A stretch of DNA of 55,041 nucleotides from CAYJMQ01 sp964392415 (lineage in GTDB: Bacteria; Bdellovibrionota; JACOXK01; 2-02-FULL-40-11): the NCBI GenBank assembly GCA_964392415.1, contig CAYMPL010000003.1:1-55041 (forward strand), given 5' to 3'. The notes under the pieces are model-generated. The model saw only the letters and a list, made by a program, of their open reading frames with translations. It had not been told where the DNA came from and ran no database searches. Made by a program: the position numbers and the translations under genes. Of this stretch, positions 1-8,565 are shown one piece after another (the stretch's first letter is position 1; each line of letters starts with the position of its first letter).

Positions 1-219
1 CTCCAAAAAAACATCCAGATTTTTTGTAATCTCAATCAACATCTGTGTTTCAGTTGGCTCGAGAGAAGTTGTTTTTGTCTGTGGAAGATCGATTGGAATC
101 CCCTGCTCCAAAAGCGGTGTGGTAATCATAAAAATAATCAGAAGCACAAGCATGACATCGACAAGCGGCGTCACATTGATTTCGCTCATCACATGATGCC
201 GATTGTTTTGATCCGCCAT
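1..219 (-). CDS. tolR: TolR/ExbD biopolymer transport protein (C-terminus outside the window)
   Basis: Inner-membrane subunit that, with TolQ, uses the proton gradient to energise the outer-membrane Tol-Pal (or TonB) system. The 73 visible codons start with an ATG at 219, two bases after the tolQ stop, so the two genes are cotranscribed. Near residues 15-31 lies the family signature NVTPLVDVMLVLLIIF, a single membrane helix with the proton-carrying Asp at residue 21. The periplasmic domain runs off the left edge. ExbD is the alternative name; the TolQ-like neighbour and the absence of a tonB gene favour TolR weakly. Confidence 0.9.
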   Translation of the reverse strand, partial: MADQNNRHHVMSEINVTPLVDVMLVLLIIFMITTPLLEQGIPIDLPQTKTTSLEPTETQMLIEITKNLDVFLE

Positions 220-221
220 TT

Positions 222-917
222 TCAGGCCCTGCGTTTGATCATGTTGATAAAATCGGAAGAAAAGCTCTCCATCTCAGAAGTAAAAAGCCTGATCCGCGCC
301 TGGAAATAGTTAAAGGCAACCACAGCAGGGATTGCCGCCGCAAGTCCCATTGCTGTTGCAATCAACGCCTCAGAAATTCCGGGAGCCACCACAGCTAAAT
401 TTGCAACCCCGGTGCTTCCGATGTTCTGAAATGAAGTCATGATCCCCCAGACCGTCCCAAAAAGTCCGATAAACGGGGCTGTAGACCCTGTTGTTGCCAA
501 AAAATAGACCGCTTTTTCAAGCCGGGTCGTTTCTGCCGTAATCGCCCTGCGCAGCGAACGGATGACATTTTCAAAGGCTGAAGCGTCAAACTCTTTCCCT
601 TTCCCCCCCCCTTTTTCAAGCTCATGACAGGCTGCGCGGAAGAGATGGGCAAGCGGTGAATTTGAATAGGTCTCTATCCCCGTCATCAATTTATCCCAAT
701 TCTCCCCTTCATAAAAACGATCGATAAAAATCTCGGTCTGTCTTTTCGCTTCTTTAAACACAAAATATTTGGCCAAAATGATCGCCCAACAGAAAATAGA
801 TGCCAAAACGAGAATGAGCATCACAAATTTCACCATCGGACCCGCCCCGACAATTAAATTCCATGAACTGGCCTGGCCCGCGGGCGCTGCCAATGCGATG
901 TTTAAAAAAACATTCAT
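222..917 (-). CDS. tolQ: TolQ/ExbB-type proton channel protein
   Basis: Integral inner-membrane proton-channel subunit that pairs with TolR. The 231-residue protein has a first membrane helix at about residues 28-48, a long cytoplasmic loop, and two helices at about 135-155 and 175-200. The family core TTGSTAPFIGLFGTVWGIM is intact, followed by GISEALIATAMGLAAAIPAV. Length and three-helix layout are normal for TolQ. The ATG is preceded by an AAGGAGGA Shine-Dalgarno sequence. The gene is divergent from psd with about 73 bases between them. A run of nine C bases at 603-611 encodes Gly residues and does not break the frame. Confidence 0.93.
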   Translation of the reverse strand: MNVFLNIALAAPAGQASSWNLIVGAGPMVKFVMLILVLASIFCWAIILAKYFVFKEAKRQTEIFIDRFYEGENWDKLMTGIETYSNSPLAHLFRAACHELEKGGGKGKEFDASAFENVIRSLRRAITAETTRLEKAVYFLATTGSTAPFIGLFGTVWGIMTSFQNIGSTGVANLAVVAPGISEALIATAMGLAAAIPAVVAFNYFQARIRLFTSEMESFSSDFINMIKRRA

Positions 918-948
918 TATAGAGGCTCCTCCTTCGTGTACGGCTAAA

Positions 949-977
949 TTGACTTCACTGATACCTCATGCTATCTT
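949..977 (+). promoter_or_regulatory. Predicted sigma-70 promoter of psd
   Basis: TTGACT at 949-954 and TATCTT at 972-977 are separated by 17 bases. A start of transcription about 7 bases after the -10 box would leave a leader of only about 7 T-rich bases before the psd ATG at 991, and no Shine-Dalgarno sequence is present. Confidence 0.55.
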
Positions 978-990
978 TAGTCAATTTTTT

Positions 991-1644
991 ATGCGAAATC
1001 AAGGCTTTATCGTTGCCCGAGAAGGAATTAAATGGCTGCTTGCGGGATTTCTTATCACCCTTTTTTTCTTCCTTGTGAAATGGCCAGCCGCGGCCTTTAT
1101 TTTTTTGGGTTTGACACTCTTCATAGCTTTTTTTTTCAGGAATCCAAAACGCGACATTCCAAATCAGCCGGGCATTGTCCTTTCTCCCGCGGATGGGAAA
1201 ATTTGTATGATCACAGAGGCCTATGAAAAGAGATTCCTCAAAGAGAAAAGAAAGCGTATCTCTATTTTTATGTCCGTTTTTAATTGCCATCTCAATCGCT
1301 CGCCCGTTGAAGCAAAAGTCATCGATACGCACTATCATCCAGGAAAATTTCACCTTGCCAACGTTGATAAAGCCTCTGACTTGAATGAACAGCATACGAT
1401 TCTTCTTGAAGATCAGTCCACACATCGCTATGTTCTCGTTCAAATCGCGGGTTTTCTCGCCCGACGGATTGTAAGCTATGTAAAGCCCGGCGACACTCTA
1501 AAAATGGGCGAGCTTTTTGGCATTATTCAATTCGGTTCCCGTGTCGATCTCTATCTCCCTGAAAATGTGAATTTAAAAGTAACCGTCGGTGATTCGGTAT
1601 GCGGCGGTGAAACGGTCATTGGAGTCATGGGAGTCATAAAATGA
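991..1644 (+). CDS. psd: Phosphatidylserine decarboxylase, short (PsdA) type
   Basis: Converts phosphatidylserine to phosphatidylethanolamine at the inner membrane using a pyruvoyl group made by self-cleavage. The proenzyme is 217 residues, the size of the short archaeal-type PsdA form rather than the 300-residue E. coli form. It has two hydrophobic helices at about residues 12-45, then SPADGK, and the self-processing Gly-Ser in FGSRVD (Gly182-Ser183). The open frame extends upstream to 769, but that part lies antisense inside tolQ. ATG 991 gives the usual short N-terminus and fits the promoter. It overlaps pssA by four bases (ATGA), which makes the next step of the same pathway translationally coupled. 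Confidence 0.93.
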   Translation: MRNQGFIVAREGIKWLLAGFLITLFFFLVKWPAAAFIFLGLTLFIAFFFRNPKRDIPNQPGIVLSPADGKICMITEAYEKRFLKEKRKRISIFMSVFNCHLNRSPVEAKVIDTHYHPGKFHLANVDKASDLNEQHTILLEDQSTHRYVLVQIAGFLARRIVSYVKPGDTLKMGELFGIIQFGSRVDLYLPENVNLKVTVGDSVCGGETVIGVMGVIK

Positions 1645-2432
1645 GATCCTCACTGCCGCAGCCGACCCAAAGAAGGAATGTTGTTTATTTCCTCCCAAAT
1701 CTATTCACCACAGCCAATCTTTTTTGTGGATTCTATTCCATCATTGCGTCTCTGCAGGATTCATTTCTTCAGGCGGCCTTTGCAATTATCATCGCGGGTA
1801 TTTTTGATATCCTTGACGGCCGGGTCGCGCGTCTTACAAAAGTTCATTCAAAATTTGGCGAAGAATATGATTCGCTTGCCGACCTTGTCTCGTTCGGTCT
1901 CGCGCCTGCTATTCTGATCTATCTATGGTCGCTCGAATCGTTTGGGAGAATCGGCTGGCTTGCGTCATTTGCTTTCGTAGCCTGCGGGGCTTTGCGGCTT
2001 GCGCGGTTCAATACGAAAACTGCCGTTTCGGAAAAACGCTATTTTGAGGGGCTTCCGATCCCCGTAGCCGCTTACGGGTTGGTTTTTACAACATTCCTGT
2101 TTTATGAAATGATGCTTGAAGAAACGAGAAATGCTTTTAATTTGCTTTTGCCTGTCATCCTCGCAGTTCTTATGGTAAGCAGCATCAAATACCGAAGTTT
2201 TAAAGATCTTGATCTTAAAGACCGCAGATCGGTCGGGCTTTTGGTTTTTGTTGTGTTTCTGATCATGATCATTGCTGCCAATCCAGCGGTTATGATGTTT
2301 GTGGTCATGATTGGATATATTGCCTCGGGCCCCATTTTTCATTTTTTCCGTGAAAAAAAAATAAAAAATAACTTAAGAAAATCAGACCTTTATCTTATCG
2401 CTAAAAAAGAAGGGACTCATCATGAAAAATAA
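1641..2432 (+). CDS. pssA: CDP-diacylglycerol-serine O-phosphatidyltransferase
   Basis: Makes phosphatidylserine from CDP-diacylglycerol and serine, the substrate of the Psd encoded just upstream. The CDP-alcohol phosphotransferase signature starts at residue 59: DGRVAR, then G about eight residues on, then D and D in EEYDSLAD. About six further hydrophobic helices follow. It is 263 residues, normal for the membrane-bound type II enzyme. Its start overlaps the psd stop (ATGA) and its 3' end overlaps asd by 11 bases, so psd-pssA-asd form one operon. Confidence 0.93.
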   Translation: MRSSLPQPTQRRNVVYFLPNLFTTANLFCGFYSIIASLQDSFLQAAFAIIIAGIFDILDGRVARLTKVHSKFGEEYDSLADLVSFGLAPAILIYLWSLESFGRIGWLASFAFVACGALRLARFNTKTAVSEKRYFEGLPIPVAAYGLVFTTFLFYEMMLEETRNAFNLLLPVILAVLMVSSIKYRSFKDLDLKDRRSVGLLVFVVFLIMIIAANPAVMMFVVMIGYIASGPIFHFFREKKIKNNLRKSDLYLIAKKEGTHHEK

Positions 2433-3477
2433 ATCGTGGAATATCGCCGTTATCGGCGCCACCGGCGCCGTCGGCCGGGAAATGGTGTCCATTCTCGAAG
2501 AGCGAAAATTTCCTGTCGATCAGCTTTTTTTGTATGCATCTGAAAATTCTGTCGGCCAAACCGTTGAATTCAGGCAACGGCCATGCAGGATCCGGCCTCT
2601 CAATGCCGAAACGCTAAAAGATTTTAAATCGATCCAGATTGCATTGATGAGTGCAGGGGCTTCTGTCAGTCGGGAATTTGCCCCAAAAATTACAGATCAG
2701 GGAGCTGTCTGCATTGACAATTCAGCTGCCTGGCGGATGGACAGAGACGTCCCGCTTGTTGTGCCTGAAGTCAATTATCACGATCTTTCTCTCTTCAGCC
2801 GGAAAAGAATCGTCGCAAACCCAAATTGTTCAACGACCCAGCTCGTTCAGGTTTTAAAACCGATTCATGATGAGTTTCGGGTGAAGCGGGTGGTGGTCTC
2901 CACCTATCAGGCCGCCGCGGGAAAAGGAAATGGCGGAATTCGTGAACTCGCAGAACAGACGGCTTCCATTTTGAATCAAAAAAAAATCGTTATTGAAGAA
3001 TTTCCTCATCAAATCGCGTTTAATTGTATCCCCCATATCGGCGATTTTCTGGAAAATGGATATACCGTTGAAGAAATGAAAATGATTGAGGAAACTTTAA
3101 AAATCATGAATGCGCCCGAAATGCGTATTTCGGCGACGTGTGTGAGGGTCCCTGTTTTTTATGGGCATAGCGAATCAGTCAACATAGAAACAGAGCGCAA
3201 AGCCAATGCCGCGGAAATTCGCAAACTTTTGTCACGACAAAAAGGGGTAAAAGTAGTTGATAATCCCAAAAAGAATCTCTATCCTTTAAACATTGAAGCC
3301 GCAGGCTCTGATGAAACCTTTGTTGGAAGAATCCGCGAGGATTTGTCCCGCAAGGATTTGTCAATGAAAGATGGGAAAAATGGAATCGATTTGTGGATTG
3401 TCTCAGACAGTCTGAGAAAAGGGGCGGCGCTCAATGCCGTTCAAATCGCGGAGGCATTAACCGACGAATTCTTATGA
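2422..3477 (+). CDS. asd: Aspartate-semialdehyde dehydrogenase
   Basis: NADPH-dependent enzyme that reduces aspartyl phosphate to aspartate semialdehyde, the branch point to lysine, diaminopimelate, threonine and methionine. The N-terminal Rossmann motif GATGAVGREM and the catalytic Cys136 in NPNCSTTQ are present, with Ser/Asn-rich flanks typical of the family. It is 351 residues, full length. ATG 2422 follows an AGAAGGGA ribosome site inside the pssA tail. The downstream barrel gene starts on the asd stop (ATGA). The mixture of phospholipid and amino-acid genes in one operon shows dense packing rather than one pathway. Confidence 0.95.
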   Translation: MKNKSWNIAVIGATGAVGREMVSILEERKFPVDQLFLYASENSVGQTVEFRQRPCRIRPLNAETLKDFKSIQIALMSAGASVSREFAPKITDQGAVCIDNSAAWRMDRDVPLVVPEVNYHDLSLFSRKRIVANPNCSTTQLVQVLKPIHDEFRVKRVVVSTYQAAAGKGNGGIRELAEQTASILNQKKIVIEEFPHQIAFNCIPHIGDFLENGYTVEEMKMIEETLKIMNAPEMRISATCVRVPVFYGHSESVNIETERKANAAEIRKLLSRQKGVKVVDNPKKNLYPLNIEAAGSDETFVGRIREDLSRKDLSMKDGKNGIDLWIVSDSLRKGAALNAVQIAEALTDEFL

Positions 3478-4523
3478 GCCGAAAGATCATCTTCTTCATT
3501 GCCCTGTTCTATTTTCTTACCTTTGTGACCGCGTTTGTGATGGCCGTTCCTGAAAAGGCTCGTGAAGAAGATCTTGAGGAGATCCAAAGGGAACTAGAGG
3601 CTTCAGAAGCCGCAATAGAAGATGAAGATCTTGTCGAACTCGAAAAAGAAAAACCAAAACCGACAGAAGATCCTTTCCTAATCCAGCCACCTCAGAAGAA
3701 AGAAGAAGAACCTGAGCCTTTTTCAGAGGCTACAGAGGAGGAAGCCCCGCTTCCATCTCCCGCTGTCGAAGAAGAAATTCCAGAACTTGCTCCTCTTGCG
3801 GAAACAATTATTCCCGATGATCCAACTGAAAAAGCGAAAGAAGAGGAGATCAAAGTTGAAAACAATAATAAGGTAGTTCTGGAAGAAGTCTCTCAGAAAG
3901 AATCCCCGCAATCGTGGGGAATGACTCTTATGGGAGGAACCTATCGCCCGGATAAATACAAGGGGCGGGGGACTGATCTCTATGATCAAATTTACAAAGG
4001 TCAGGACTGGTTTTTAAATAATAAGGGGCTTTGGACCGATCTCGCGCTGGAATGGCAATTTTTCCGGCTCTTTGGGACACTGTCAGCAAAATTATCATCG
4101 GGGGTTTGGTACATCGAAACCAACCATGATCCAACAAGTGTAGAAGGAAGCCTAAAGCAGAGATATCGCCTTTTCGCTGTTCCGTTAACGCTCGGAGGGG
4201 TATATCGTTTTCACTTTTGGTCGAACCAGCCGATCATTCCTTTCGCCGAAGGGGGGGGCGGAAATGTCATGTTCCGACAAACGACGGCTCCCCAGGGGGA
4301 TCAGTACCAAGATGTCGTTCGCCAAATTTATGTTGCAGGCGCCGGGGTTCAAATTAACGGAAACATCTTTGATCCGAAAGCGGCTCGAAGTTTTGATATC
4401 AACTGGGGGGTAAACCGAACCCATTTTATCGCAGAATTTCGCATTATCCGAAGTCTCGATAATGACGAATTCGATTTTTCCGGACAAGACCTGATCACAG
4501 CCGGATTGTTGTTTGAATTCTGA
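3474..4523 (+). CDS. Predicted outer-membrane barrel protein with acidic Glu/Pro-rich linker
   Basis: No named family was recognised. The ATG at 3474 overlaps the asd stop. Residues 1-24 form a signal peptide or membrane anchor ending in AFVMA. Residues of about 25-135 are low-complexity, very rich in Glu with Pro (EEEPEPF, EEEIPELAPL). The C-terminal 200 residues from about WGMTLMGGTY alternate hydrophobic and polar residues with many aromatics and end in LLFEF, as outer-membrane beta-barrels do, with a terminal Phe. The likely role is a cell-envelope protein. The acidic linker may span the periplasm; that is inference. Confidence 0.75.
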   Translation: MSRKIIFFIALFYFLTFVTAFVMAVPEKAREEDLEEIQRELEASEAAIEDEDLVELEKEKPKPTEDPFLIQPPQKKEEEPEPFSEATEEEAPLPSPAVEEEIPELAPLAETIIPDDPTEKAKEEEIKVENNNKVVLEEVSQKESPQSWGMTLMGGTYRPDKYKGRGTDLYDQIYKGQDWFLNNKGLWTDLALEWQFFRLFGTLSAKLSSGVWYIETNHDPTSVEGSLKQRYRLFAVPLTLGGVYRFHFWSNQPIIPFAEGGGGNVMFRQTTAPQGDQYQDVVRQIYVAGAGVQINGNIFDPKAARSFDINWGVNRTHFIAEFRIIRSLDNDEFDFSGQDLITAGLLFEF

Positions 4524-4529
4524 ATTATC

Positions 4530-5264
4530 ATGCGACTCATCAAATTCGTCATTCAGTACGATGGCACCCACTACTATGGCTGGCAGAGACAAATTATAAC
4601 CCCAACCATCCAACAAATTCTCGAAGACACACTCCGAAAAATCACAAACAAAGATGTTAAAATCAAAGGATCCGGCCGAACGGATCGCGGTGTTCACGCG
4701 CTGGGACAAGTTGCCCATTGCAGAGTTGAAACATCTTTAGACGACCCAACCCTTCTCAATGCGGCAAATGCCCTTCTTCCTAAAGACATTCTCATCAAAG
4801 AACTTAAAACCGAAACAGATTCTTTCGACGCGCAAAGAAATGTCTATTCAAAAATCTATTTCTATCAAATTCTCAATACCCCCTTTCCAGATCCGATGTT
4901 ACGCCACTACAGCTGGTGGCTGCCAAAAGCATTGGATCAAGAAGCCATGAATGAGACCGCTTCTAAAATCGTTGGAGAATATGATTTCTCAGCTTTTAGA
5001 AATCAGGGGAACTCCGTTAAAACAACCGTTCGAAAGATTTACCGCTCCCGTTTCTTTGCGGAGCATCCTTATCTTATTTATGAAATTGAAGGGGGTGGTT
5101 TTTTAAAACAGATGGTTAGAAATCTCGTTTCTACCTTTGTCAGAGTGGGTCGTGGTCAAATGACCCTTGCCCAATTTGAAGAGCTTTTGGCATCAGGGGA
5201 CAGAACTCAGGCGCCGCCGCCTGCGCCTCCCCAGGGACTTTTTCTAAAATCAGTTACTTATTGA
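4530..5264 (+). CDS. truA: tRNA pseudouridine(38-40) synthase TruA
   Basis: Isomerises uridines 38-40 in the anticodon stem-loop of tRNAs. The 244-residue protein has the family start RLIKFVIQYDGTHYYGWQ and the catalytic Asp52 in GSGRTDRGVHALGQVAH, followed by ARNVYSKIYFY- and GGGFLKQMVRNLV-type motifs of TruA (here the first is AQRNVYSKIY). It starts six bases after the barrel gene, so it is in the same operon. The rplM promoter begins right at its stop codon. Confidence 0.96.
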   Translation: MRLIKFVIQYDGTHYYGWQRQIITPTIQQILEDTLRKITNKDVKIKGSGRTDRGVHALGQVAHCRVETSLDDPTLLNAANALLPKDILIKELKTETDSFDAQRNVYSKIYFYQILNTPFPDPMLRHYSWWLPKALDQEAMNETASKIVGEYDFSAFRNQGNSVKTTVRKIYRSRFFAEHPYLIYEIEGGGFLKQMVRNLVSTFVRVGRGQMTLAQFEELLASGDRTQAPPPAPPQGLFLKSVTY

Positions 5265-5289
5265 CTTTTTTTTTACCATTAAGTAGATT
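5261..5289 (+). promoter_or_regulatory. Predicted promoter of rplM-rpsI
   Basis: TTGACT at 5261-5266, a 17-base spacer, and TAGATT at 5284-5289. The -35 box overlaps the truA stop codon. The expected transcription start near 5296 gives a leader of about 4-5 bases to ATG 5301 or about 13 to the in-frame ATG 5310, with no clear Shine-Dalgarno sequence. Confidence 0.55.
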
Positions 5290-5300
5290 CCCGTGGATTT

Positions 5301-5747
5301 ATGAATACAATGACAAACCGGACTTATACTACAAAGCCTAAGGACATTACGCGGAAATGGTATCTTATCGATGCCAAAGACCAGATCCTCGGACGATTGA
5401 GCGTAAAGGCCGCAAATATCTTACGGGGGAAAGAGAAACCACTCTTTTCGCCCCATCTCGACTGTGGTGATTTTGTCGTCATTATCAACGCGGAGCGGAT
5501 CAAACTGACGGGGGATAAATTGAATCAAAAGATTTATTACCGGCATTCAAGACATGTGGGGGGATTAAAATCAAAAACTGCAAAAGAAATTCTTGAAAAA
5601 CACCCTCCCCGCCTGATCTTTGAGGCGGTCAAAGGAATGCTCCCGCAGAACAATTTAAGCCGAAGAATGATTAAAAAATTAAAGGTGCATTGTGGAGCGT
5701 CCCATCCCCATGAGGCGCAATCCCCCACTCTTTTAAAGGTCTCGTAA
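5301..5747 (+). CDS. rplM: 50S ribosomal protein L13
   Basis: Large-subunit ribosomal protein that binds 23S rRNA early in assembly. It is 148 residues, normal for L13, with the conserved KWYLIDAKDQILGRLSV start, the DCGDFVVIINAERI segment, YYRHSRHVGGLK, and the AVKGMLPQN loop. There are two candidate starts three codons apart (5301 and 5310). The promoter placement and lack of a Shine-Dalgarno sequence do not decide between them; 5301 is kept. The usual L13-S9 gene pair follows, with rpsI beginning one base after its stop. Confidence 0.97.
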   Translation: MNTMTNRTYTTKPKDITRKWYLIDAKDQILGRLSVKAANILRGKEKPLFSPHLDCGDFVVIINAERIKLTGDKLNQKIYYRHSRHVGGLKSKTAKEILEKHPPRLIFEAVKGMLPQNNLSRRMIKKLKVHCGASHPHEAQSPTLLKVS

Positions 5748-5748
5748 T

Positions 5749-6141
5749 ATGGAACAAAGATTCTACGCAACAGGAAAAAGAAAAACAGCCATCGCGCGCG
5801 TCTATTTATATCCCCAGGGGGGTGGAAATTTTCAAATCAATACGGAGTCGTTGGAAAAGTATTTTTCACGTAAATCAACGCAGCTTATTGCAAGACAACC
5901 GCTGGCTTTGACAAAGCTCGATAAAAATGTCGATATCTATGCCAACGTTTTCGGGGGGGGGCAATCCGGGCAGGCAGACGCCATCAGGCTTGGAATTTCA
6001 AGGGCATTGATTTCCTACAATCCTGAACTGCGAAAAACACTTAAAGCACATGGCTTTCTTACCCGTGATTCACGAATTGTAGAGAGAAAAAAGCCAGGTC
6101 AAAAGGGAGCCAGAGCAAAATATCAGTATTCTAAACGCTAA
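5749..6141 (+). CDS. rpsI: 30S ribosomal protein S9
   Basis: Small-subunit ribosomal protein whose C-terminal tail reaches the P-site tRNA. It is 130 residues with the family start FYATGKRKTAIARVYLYP and the FGGGQSGQADAIRLGI core. The basic tail ends in KKPGQKGARAKYQYSKR, the normal S9 end. A run of nine G bases at 5953-5961 encodes the conserved glycines. It ends the plus-strand operon and meets the lipoprotein gene of the other strand across a palindromic repeat. Confidence 0.97.
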   Translation: MEQRFYATGKRKTAIARVYLYPQGGGNFQINTESLEKYFSRKSTQLIARQPLALTKLDKNVDIYANVFGGGQSGQADAIRLGISRALISYNPELRKTLKAHGFLTRDSRIVERKKPGQKGARAKYQYSKR

Positions 6142-6142
6142 A

Positions 6143-6173
6143 GTCATTCCGAACACGAAGTGTGAGGAATCTT
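6143..6173. repeat. Interspersed palindromic repeat, copy 1
   Basis: GTCATTCCGA, then an inner hairpin (CACGAAGTG), then GAGGAATCT. It sits between the convergent ends of rpsI and the lipoprotein gene. It is followed by a pyrimidine-rich stretch, so it could also serve as a terminator. Related copies lie at 21798, 30241, 41922 and 43637. Confidence 0.7.
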
Positions 6174-6177
6174 TCTC

Positions 6178-6738
6178 TTACCAGAGAAATCCGAAATCAA
6201 AGCCCCAGCCATCATCCTCATTATAATAATTTCTGCCTCTTTTGGAGGGGGCTGGCTGATTCCAATAATCAAAGCGAACCTGCCATTGATCCCCACGAGG
6301 ATATCCTGGAATAGCGCCAAAGAATTCACCAGAACTTGTCCAGTTCGCGCTCGAATTATACGAGGTGTTCATCTGGTATTTTGAATAGGGGGATTGGTTA
6401 TATAAATGCCAGGGCGTATAGCCATATCCCTGCTGTCTGGAATAGTCGCTATATTGTTGAAAGATATCATAACCTGACACACAATGCCCATTTATATCTC
6501 TAAAAACGGTGTTCGGATTGTGGGTTAAGAATTCGCCGGCATTCGGAGCATAACCGTTATAAGGGATCGGGTTAAATCCATTAAAGTTTGAAATTAACTG
6601 CGAGCAGTCTTGAGAAAATTGCTGATTGCCCGGCTGACTCACCTGTGTTGGATCTGACTCTTCATCCCCGCAATTTACAAGCAGAAATGCCATCATCCCA
6701 ATCAGGGCTATCAAGAGAATTTTATTCAATATCTTCAT
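6178..6738 (-). CDS. Hypothetical lipoprotein, Tyr/Asn/Gly-rich
   Basis: Not assigned to a known family. The N-terminus is a lipoprotein signal: Lys-containing start, a hydrophobic helix, then lipobox LVNC, so the mature protein would begin with a lipidated Cys followed by acidic GDEESD. The remainder is rich in Tyr, Asn, Gly, Pro and Ser, with a repeated look of SPYSKYQ and WQVRFDYWNQ, and it ends in a Trp/Phe-rich tail. A GGAGGT site lies eight bases before ATG 6738; a GTG one codon upstream is also possible. It is a single-gene unit facing rpsI. It is probably an outer-membrane-anchored small protein. Confidence 0.7.
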   Translation of the reverse strand: MKILNKILLIALIGMMAFLLVNCGDEESDPTQVSQPGNQQFSQDCSQLISNFNGFNPIPYNGYAPNAGEFLTHNPNTVFRDINGHCVSGYDIFQQYSDYSRQQGYGYTPWHLYNQSPYSKYQMNTSYNSSANWTSSGEFFGAIPGYPRGDQWQVRFDYWNQPAPSKRGRNYYNEDDGWGFDFGFLW

Positions 6739-6934
6739 CACTCTCTACCTCCAAAGCATTTAAAAAGAGTTTCTATGATGATAGATTGCAACAGATATGC
6801 CAGAGAGTTAAAACATTTTAACTATATGATATCACTTATGTTTATATATATTCACTTCAAATAAAAGATCGGAACCACCGCCCCCGTGCCAAAATTTGCT
6901 AAACAGGATGACGGAATCTGTCACTAGATAACAC

Positions 6935-6964
6935 TTGCGTCACCCCTCGAATTTTAGCTAGATT
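6935..6964 (+). promoter_or_regulatory. Candidate promoter of the radical SAM gene
   Basis: TTGCGT at 6935-6940 and TAGATT at 6959-6964 are spaced by 18 bases. The -10 box ends seven bases before the GTG start at 6972, and no Shine-Dalgarno sequence is present, so the message would be leaderless. The -35 match is weak. Confidence 0.4.
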
Positions 6965-6971
6965 AAAATGA

Positions 6972-8564
6972 GTGAATGTTCTTTTTATTACGCCGAGTCA
7001 CAATGTGACGATTGGCCTCAATCAGGGTGTCGCTATTTTAGCATCCCTTCTCAAACGTGAGGGACATCAGGTTGCCTATATTCTCATAAATGACCGCATG
7101 GGCTATAAATGGAGCGAATGGCAGCAGTGGCTCCCCCAACAAATAGAAAAGTTTAAACCCGATATCATCGGCCACTCTGTCATGACCCCGCAATGGAAAT
7201 ATACCCGCGTTATTGGAAATTATCTTGAAAAAAACTACCCTCATCTTGTTCAGGTTGTAGGAGGTCCCCACCCCTCCCAATATCCGGAAGAGGTCTTTAA
7301 CGACGGCTCTGAATTCATCGATCTCATCTGTCTCGGCGAAGCAGATCTGACATTTCCTCAATTTTTGCGTGAAAACACCCCTGAGACCTTAAGATCACGG
7401 ACCTATAAAACCGATGTCAAAAGCCTCTGGTTTCGCTTCGACGACGGACGCGTCATTAAAAATCCGAACGACACCTTTGTCGACCTCACAAAGCTCCCCC
7501 CTGAAGACAAATCGATTTTTGATCTTAACGCCTATATCAAGGAAAAGGGGAATCAAATTGAAGTCACCGTGGGGCGCGGATGTCCCTATAAATGCACGTA
7601 TTGTTTTAATGAATCGTATTTTAATCTCTATAAAAAAGATAATCCAACCCTTCAGATAAAAAATTTTCTTCGTTTTAAGGATATGGATATTATTTTTCAG
7701 GAAATCAGGGATGCGCTTCAAATCGCCGAGGTTCCCATTCGCGCGCTCGCGTTTGTCGACGATAATTTTCTGATCAATTACAGCTTTCTTGAAAAATTTT
7801 GCGCGCGCTACAAAAAAGAGATTGGCTTGCCGTTTGTCGTGAATGTTCATCCGCTGACGCTCAACGAAGCCAAGGGGGAGCTGATTGGAGATGCCGGCGT
7901 CATCTCCATGCGATTCGGCGTCGAATCCGGCAGTGAACGCCTGAGAAAGGATGTACTCGACCGGCAGACGCCCGAAGCGGCTATTGAGAGGGCATTTAAC
8001 ATTGCCCGAAAATTCAACGTCATGCCAAGCTCCTACAATATGATTGGAATACCGACGGAATCAAAAGAGGAGCTTCTCGACACGCTGAGAGTAAACGCCA
8101 GACTCGCTCCCGATGTCATCAAAATCATGACCTTTTATCCGTTCCACGGAACAAGGCTTTATGACTTCTGTGTCGAGCGGGATCTTATCGACTGGAGGAA
8201 GAAAGAAGAACTGGATAACTACGATTCAGGATCGTGCCTTAAATTTCCCCAGGACCATCATCTGTTTTTGAAAAAAGTTCAGACGATTTTCCCCTGGTTT
8301 CTCAACTTTTACGGGAGGTTGGATCCCTTCGGCTTTTATAAAAAAGAAATTGACAAGGCGCTCGCTCTTACCGAAGAGGAATGGGAAAGTTTTAACTACG
8401 ACGATATTAACTTAAGACTGACTCAAAAAATGGAGGCTGAGAATCTGACCTTCTATAAAACCCACTTCAATAGAAGTATCGCGATCAGAGTTCCCACCTT
8501 CTGGGAGAGAAGCTCATTACAGCGCCAGCATGAAATCGCGGATCCCGGCGAACAGATGAAATAA
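6972..8564 (+). CDS. B12-binding-domain radical SAM protein
   Basis: Radical S-adenosylmethionine enzyme of the class with an N-terminal cobalamin-binding domain. Residues 1-140 form the Rossmann-like B12 domain, with VVGGPHPSQYPE typical of it. The cluster-binding cysteines are C204, C208 and C211 in GRGCPYKCTYCFN. A SAM-barrel follows with FGVESGSERLRKDVLDR. It is 530 residues with a GTG start. It lies one base before the asnB-type gene, so the two form an operon. The substrate cannot be told from sequence. The surrounding polysaccharide genes hint at methylation or rearrangement of a cell-surface molecule, which is inference. Confidence 0.88.
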   Translation: MNVLFITPSHNVTIGLNQGVAILASLLKREGHQVAYILINDRMGYKWSEWQQWLPQQIEKFKPDIIGHSVMTPQWKYTRVIGNYLEKNYPHLVQVVGGPHPSQYPEEVFNDGSEFIDLICLGEADLTFPQFLRENTPETLRSRTYKTDVKSLWFRFDDGRVIKNPNDTFVDLTKLPPEDKSIFDLNAYIKEKGNQIEVTVGRGCPYKCTYCFNESYFNLYKKDNPTLQIKNFLRFKDMDIIFQEIRDALQIAEVPIRALAFVDDNFLINYSFLEKFCARYKKEIGLPFVVNVHPLTLNEAKGELIGDAGVISMRFGVESGSERLRKDVLDRQTPEAAIERAFNIARKFNVMPSSYNMIGIPTESKEELLDTLRVNARLAPDVIKIMTFYPFHGTRLYDFCVERDLIDWRKKEELDNYDSGSCLKFPQDHHLFLKKVQTIFPWFLNFYGRLDPFGFYKKEIDKALALTEEEWESFNYDDINLRLTQKMEAENLTFYKTHFNRSIAIRVPTFWERSSLQRQHEIADPGEQMK

Positions 8565-8565
8565 G

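Noticed and set aside
769..990. Extended N-terminus of psd reading through the antisense of tolQ
   Set aside because: The extension lies inside tolQ on the other strand and does not look like the PsdA family. ATG 991 fits the family start and a promoter.
5953..5961. Nine-G run in rpsI (also nine C in tolQ at 603-611 and nine G in nuoM2 at 48001-48009) as phase-variation tracts
   Set aside because: These are in core genes with intact frames and encode conserved glycines. They more likely reflect GGG codon use.
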